Of a DNA stretch of 22,373 bases, positions 20,609 through 22,373 are shown piece after piece. Origin of the DNA: Firmicutes bacterium UBA5486 (GTDB lineage Bacteria > Bacillota > UBA4882 > UBA10575); assembly GCA_002427045.1 (NCBI GenBank), contig DIPO01000061.1, forward strand, positions 1 through 22,373. Reading direction: 5' to 3'. A program made the position numbers and the translations under genes. Under the pieces are notes generated by a model. It was not told the DNA's origin. It did not search any database and saw only the letters and a list, made by a program, of their open reading frames with translations. Position 1 is the stretch's first letter. Every line of letters starts with the position of its first letter.

Positions 20609-20984
20609 TACTCCTTATAATCTAGGTTAATTATTGCAACTTAATACTTTAAGGAATAGCATAATTCAATTATTTAAGATTTAACCACAATATATTGATA
20701 GCCCCACTAGTAATTGTCTAGTCTCAGACAATTACCTCGAATACTAGTTAAACACTATATATTGTTGTTAAATATATTCTTAGGTAATTATGCAATTCCC
20801 TCACTTCTTTATTTTTAAACTTCTTTGTTGGAAAAAAGATTCCTTTAAATAAAAAATGAGATACAAAATTTTAAAAAAAACAATTATCTTTTTTAGTTTA
20901 AAGGAAGTTTTTAGCAGGAGATATTAAATTGAAAGCGAATATATTTTGAGTATTTTTAAAGTATTAAAACAGAGGTGTAAGCTA
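20609..20984. promoter_or_regulatory. AT-rich intergenic region with a 10-bp inverted repeat
   Basis: No gene is supported in this stretch. It contains a perfect inverted repeat GTAATTGTCT/AGACAATTAC (20710-20719 with 20726-20735) around a 6-base loop AGTCTC, flanked by ACTAGT on both sides (20706-20711 and 20744-20749). With no T-run following, an operator or mRNA structure upstream of the rightward synthase gene is more likely than a terminator. I could not fix a promoter in the AT-rich sequence. Confidence 0.5.
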
Positions 20985-22175
20985 ATGGACTTATTTGATA
21001 AGTGTTTTGAATTTACTGATGCCAAAGAGGCTATCGCCTCCGGACTTTATCCCTACTTTCATGAATTACAGACTGGACAAGATACTGAAGTTACTATGAG
21101 TAACAAAAAAAATGTATTAATGGTTGGTTCCAATAATTATCTGGGACTGACCAACGATCCCCGTGTCAAAAAAGCTGCTATCGAAGCCACTGAAAAATAT
21201 GGCTCGGGTTGTTCCGGTTCAAGATTTCTCAATGGTACCTTAGACCTTCATGTAACTCTTGAACGGGAATTAGCCAGGTTTATGCAGAAAGAGTCGTCTC
21301 TCCTTTTTTCTGCAGGTTTTCTGGCAAACTTGGGTATTATCTCCGCCATTGCCTCCAGAGGTGATTATATCCTTTGTGACCGGGCTAACCATGCCAGTAT
21401 CTACGATGGCTGCCGGCTTTCCTTTGCCAAGATGTTTAAATACGAACATAATGACATGGTCGCTCTGGAAAAACTCCTGCAAAAGCTAGGAAGTGATACT
21501 GCTAAACTCATCATTACTGATGGGGTCTTCAGCATGGAAGGTGATTTAGCCAATCTCCCGGAGATCGTTAGGCTTGCTAAAAAATACAAAGCCAGGATTC
21601 TGGTTGATGATGCTCATGGAATTGGTGTTTTAGGAAAAAACGGCCGTGGAACTGCAGAATACTTTGGTTTAGAAGATGAAGTTGATATGATCATGGGCAC
21701 TTTTAGTAAATCCTTTGCTTCATTAGGGGGGTTCCTGGTCGCTTCCGAACCGATTTGTCATTATATCCAACATGTCTCCAGGCCATTGATCTTTACTGCC
21801 AGCATGACCCCAGCTTCTACCGGTGCAGCTCTAAAAGCCTTGGAAATTATAGAACAGGAAGCAGAGCGCCGTCATCATCTAATCAAGATTGCCGAGAGCT
21901 TTAGAAATGGTTTAAAAGAACAAGGATTTACAATAAAAGAAGGTATTACTCCCATCATCCCAGTTTTAGTGGGAGATATGAATAATACCTTTCTTGCATG
22001 CAAACTCTTATTCGATAACGGCGTATACGTTAATCCAGTAGTCTCCCCGGCTGTTCCACCTGATGCTACCATGATTAGAACTAGTCTTACTGCTACTCAT
22101 ACTGAAGACCAAATAGACCACGCTATTGAGGTCTTTACAAAAGTCGGCCGGGAAATGAAACTGATTCCGGCATAA
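20985..22175 (+). CDS. PLP-dependent alpha-oxoamine synthase, serine palmitoyltransferase-like
   Basis: 396 residues from the ATG at 20985, which has AGAGGTG upstream; a TTG in frame at 20946 is weaker. PLP features: NHAS (H136), VDDAHG (D208-H211) and the Schiff-base lysine in GTFSKSFASLGG (K242). The family condenses an amino acid with an acyl-CoA and releases CO2 (BioF, KBL, ALAS, SPT). The segment GCSGSRFLNGTLDLH (about 75-89) is typical of serine palmitoyltransferase-like members rather than BioF or KBL. No biotin or threonine-degradation genes lie nearby. Actual substrates unknown. Confidence 0.88.
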   Translation: MDLFDKCFEFTDAKEAIASGLYPYFHELQTGQDTEVTMSNKKNVLMVGSNNYLGLTNDPRVKKAAIEATEKYGSGCSGSRFLNGTLDLHVTLERELARFMQKESSLLFSAGFLANLGIISAIASRGDYILCDRANHASIYDGCRLSFAKMFKYEHNDMVALEKLLQKLGSDTAKLIITDGVFSMEGDLANLPEIVRLAKKYKARILVDDAHGIGVLGKNGRGTAEYFGLEDEVDMIMGTFSKSFASLGGFLVASEPICHYIQHVSRPLIFTASMTPASTGAALKALEIIEQEAERRHHLIKIAESFRNGLKEQGFTIKEGITPIIPVLVGDMNNTFLACKLLFDNGVYVNPVVSPAVPPDATMIRTSLTATHTEDQIDHAIEVFTKVGREMKLIPA

Positions 22176-22179
22176 AAGA

Positions 22180-22373
22180 TCTCGAAACTCGCCACCGCCC
22201 TTAATTTATATTACTTCGTAATGGTGTCGGTTGGCAGCATGAACGACTTACTGGTCGACTCACCCGGTTTTTTATTTAAAATCACTTCGTGTTACAGAGG
22301 TCACCGGCATGAGCAACTATCTAGAAAATAGCCCTGGTCGATTCACCTGACTTTGATTTTCATCATTTCATGT
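22180..22373 (-). repeat. Dispersed structured repeat, right cluster (inverted)
   Basis: Read on the minus strand this region repeats the family at 16297-16534. One full unit runs from GTTGCTCATGCCGG (22317-22304) through ACAC-GAA-GTGAT to CCGGGTGAGTCGAC (22267-22254). A following diverged unit starts GTCGTTCATGC (about 22247) and holds the central hairpin ATTAC-GAA-GTAAT (22222-22210). A partial unit with AGGTGAATCGACC (about 22349-22337) precedes. The cluster may continue beyond the window. No gene is seen here. Confidence 0.78.

Noticed and set aside
21270..21589. Minus-strand open frames within the oxoamine synthase gene
   Set aside because: Antisense to a gene with complete PLP-enzyme motifs.

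Overview
The window looks like the chromosome of a low-GC, endospore-forming Firmicute, probably a member of the Clostridia. The evidence is a cotJ spore-coat operon, AGGAGG-type ribosome binding sites throughout, frequent TTG and GTG starts, and a ccdA/resA-type thiol-redox pair. I cannot name a genus.

Positions 1 to about 15,218 are the right-hand part of a temperate, probably siphovirus-like prophage. The rest of it (portal, capsid, tail, lysis) must lie left of the window. A large serine integrase, an ImmA-type metalloprotease and an XRE repressor read rightward at 12.7-15.2 kb. A divergent Cro-like regulator with a consensus promoter opens a long leftward early operon: small accessory genes, Gp157, an ERF annealing protein, a replication initiator with an origin-like repeat array inside its gene, a helicase loader, an MT-A70 methyltransferase, a MazG-like protein, SSB, a VRR-NUC nuclease, a RemA-like protein and an ArpU/RinA-like late regulator. 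Just downstream of that regulator are an extended -10 promoter, a leader containing a terminator hairpin, and a second leftward block (unknown gene, HNH protein, small Cys-rich genes, NinB-like protein). A rightward cassette of small unknown genes (2.95-4.6 kb) lies between this block and the leftward terminase genes. Its genes are separated by look-alike hairpins. Past the terminase lie a small membrane protein, two overlapping unknown genes, a Com-like zinc ribbon and a terminator.

The prophage interrupts cotJC. Leftward cotJA and cotJB are intact, but cotJC loses its normal sequence after about 64 codons, at the TDIGTEE motif, exactly where the integrase gene ends. This is the arrangement of sporulation genes split by excisable phage-like elements, such as sigK/skin and spsM/SPbeta. 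It suggests, but does not show, that excision could restore cotJC.

The right part (16.3-22.4 kb) is host chromosome: a small unknown gene, ccdA and a TlpA/ResA-like thioredoxin, a duplicated P-loop ATPase, an MFS transporter, and an alpha-oxoamine synthase resembling serine palmitoyltransferase. This block is flanked on both sides, in opposite orientation, by copies of a dispersed structured repeat of about 60-80 bp that I do not recognise.
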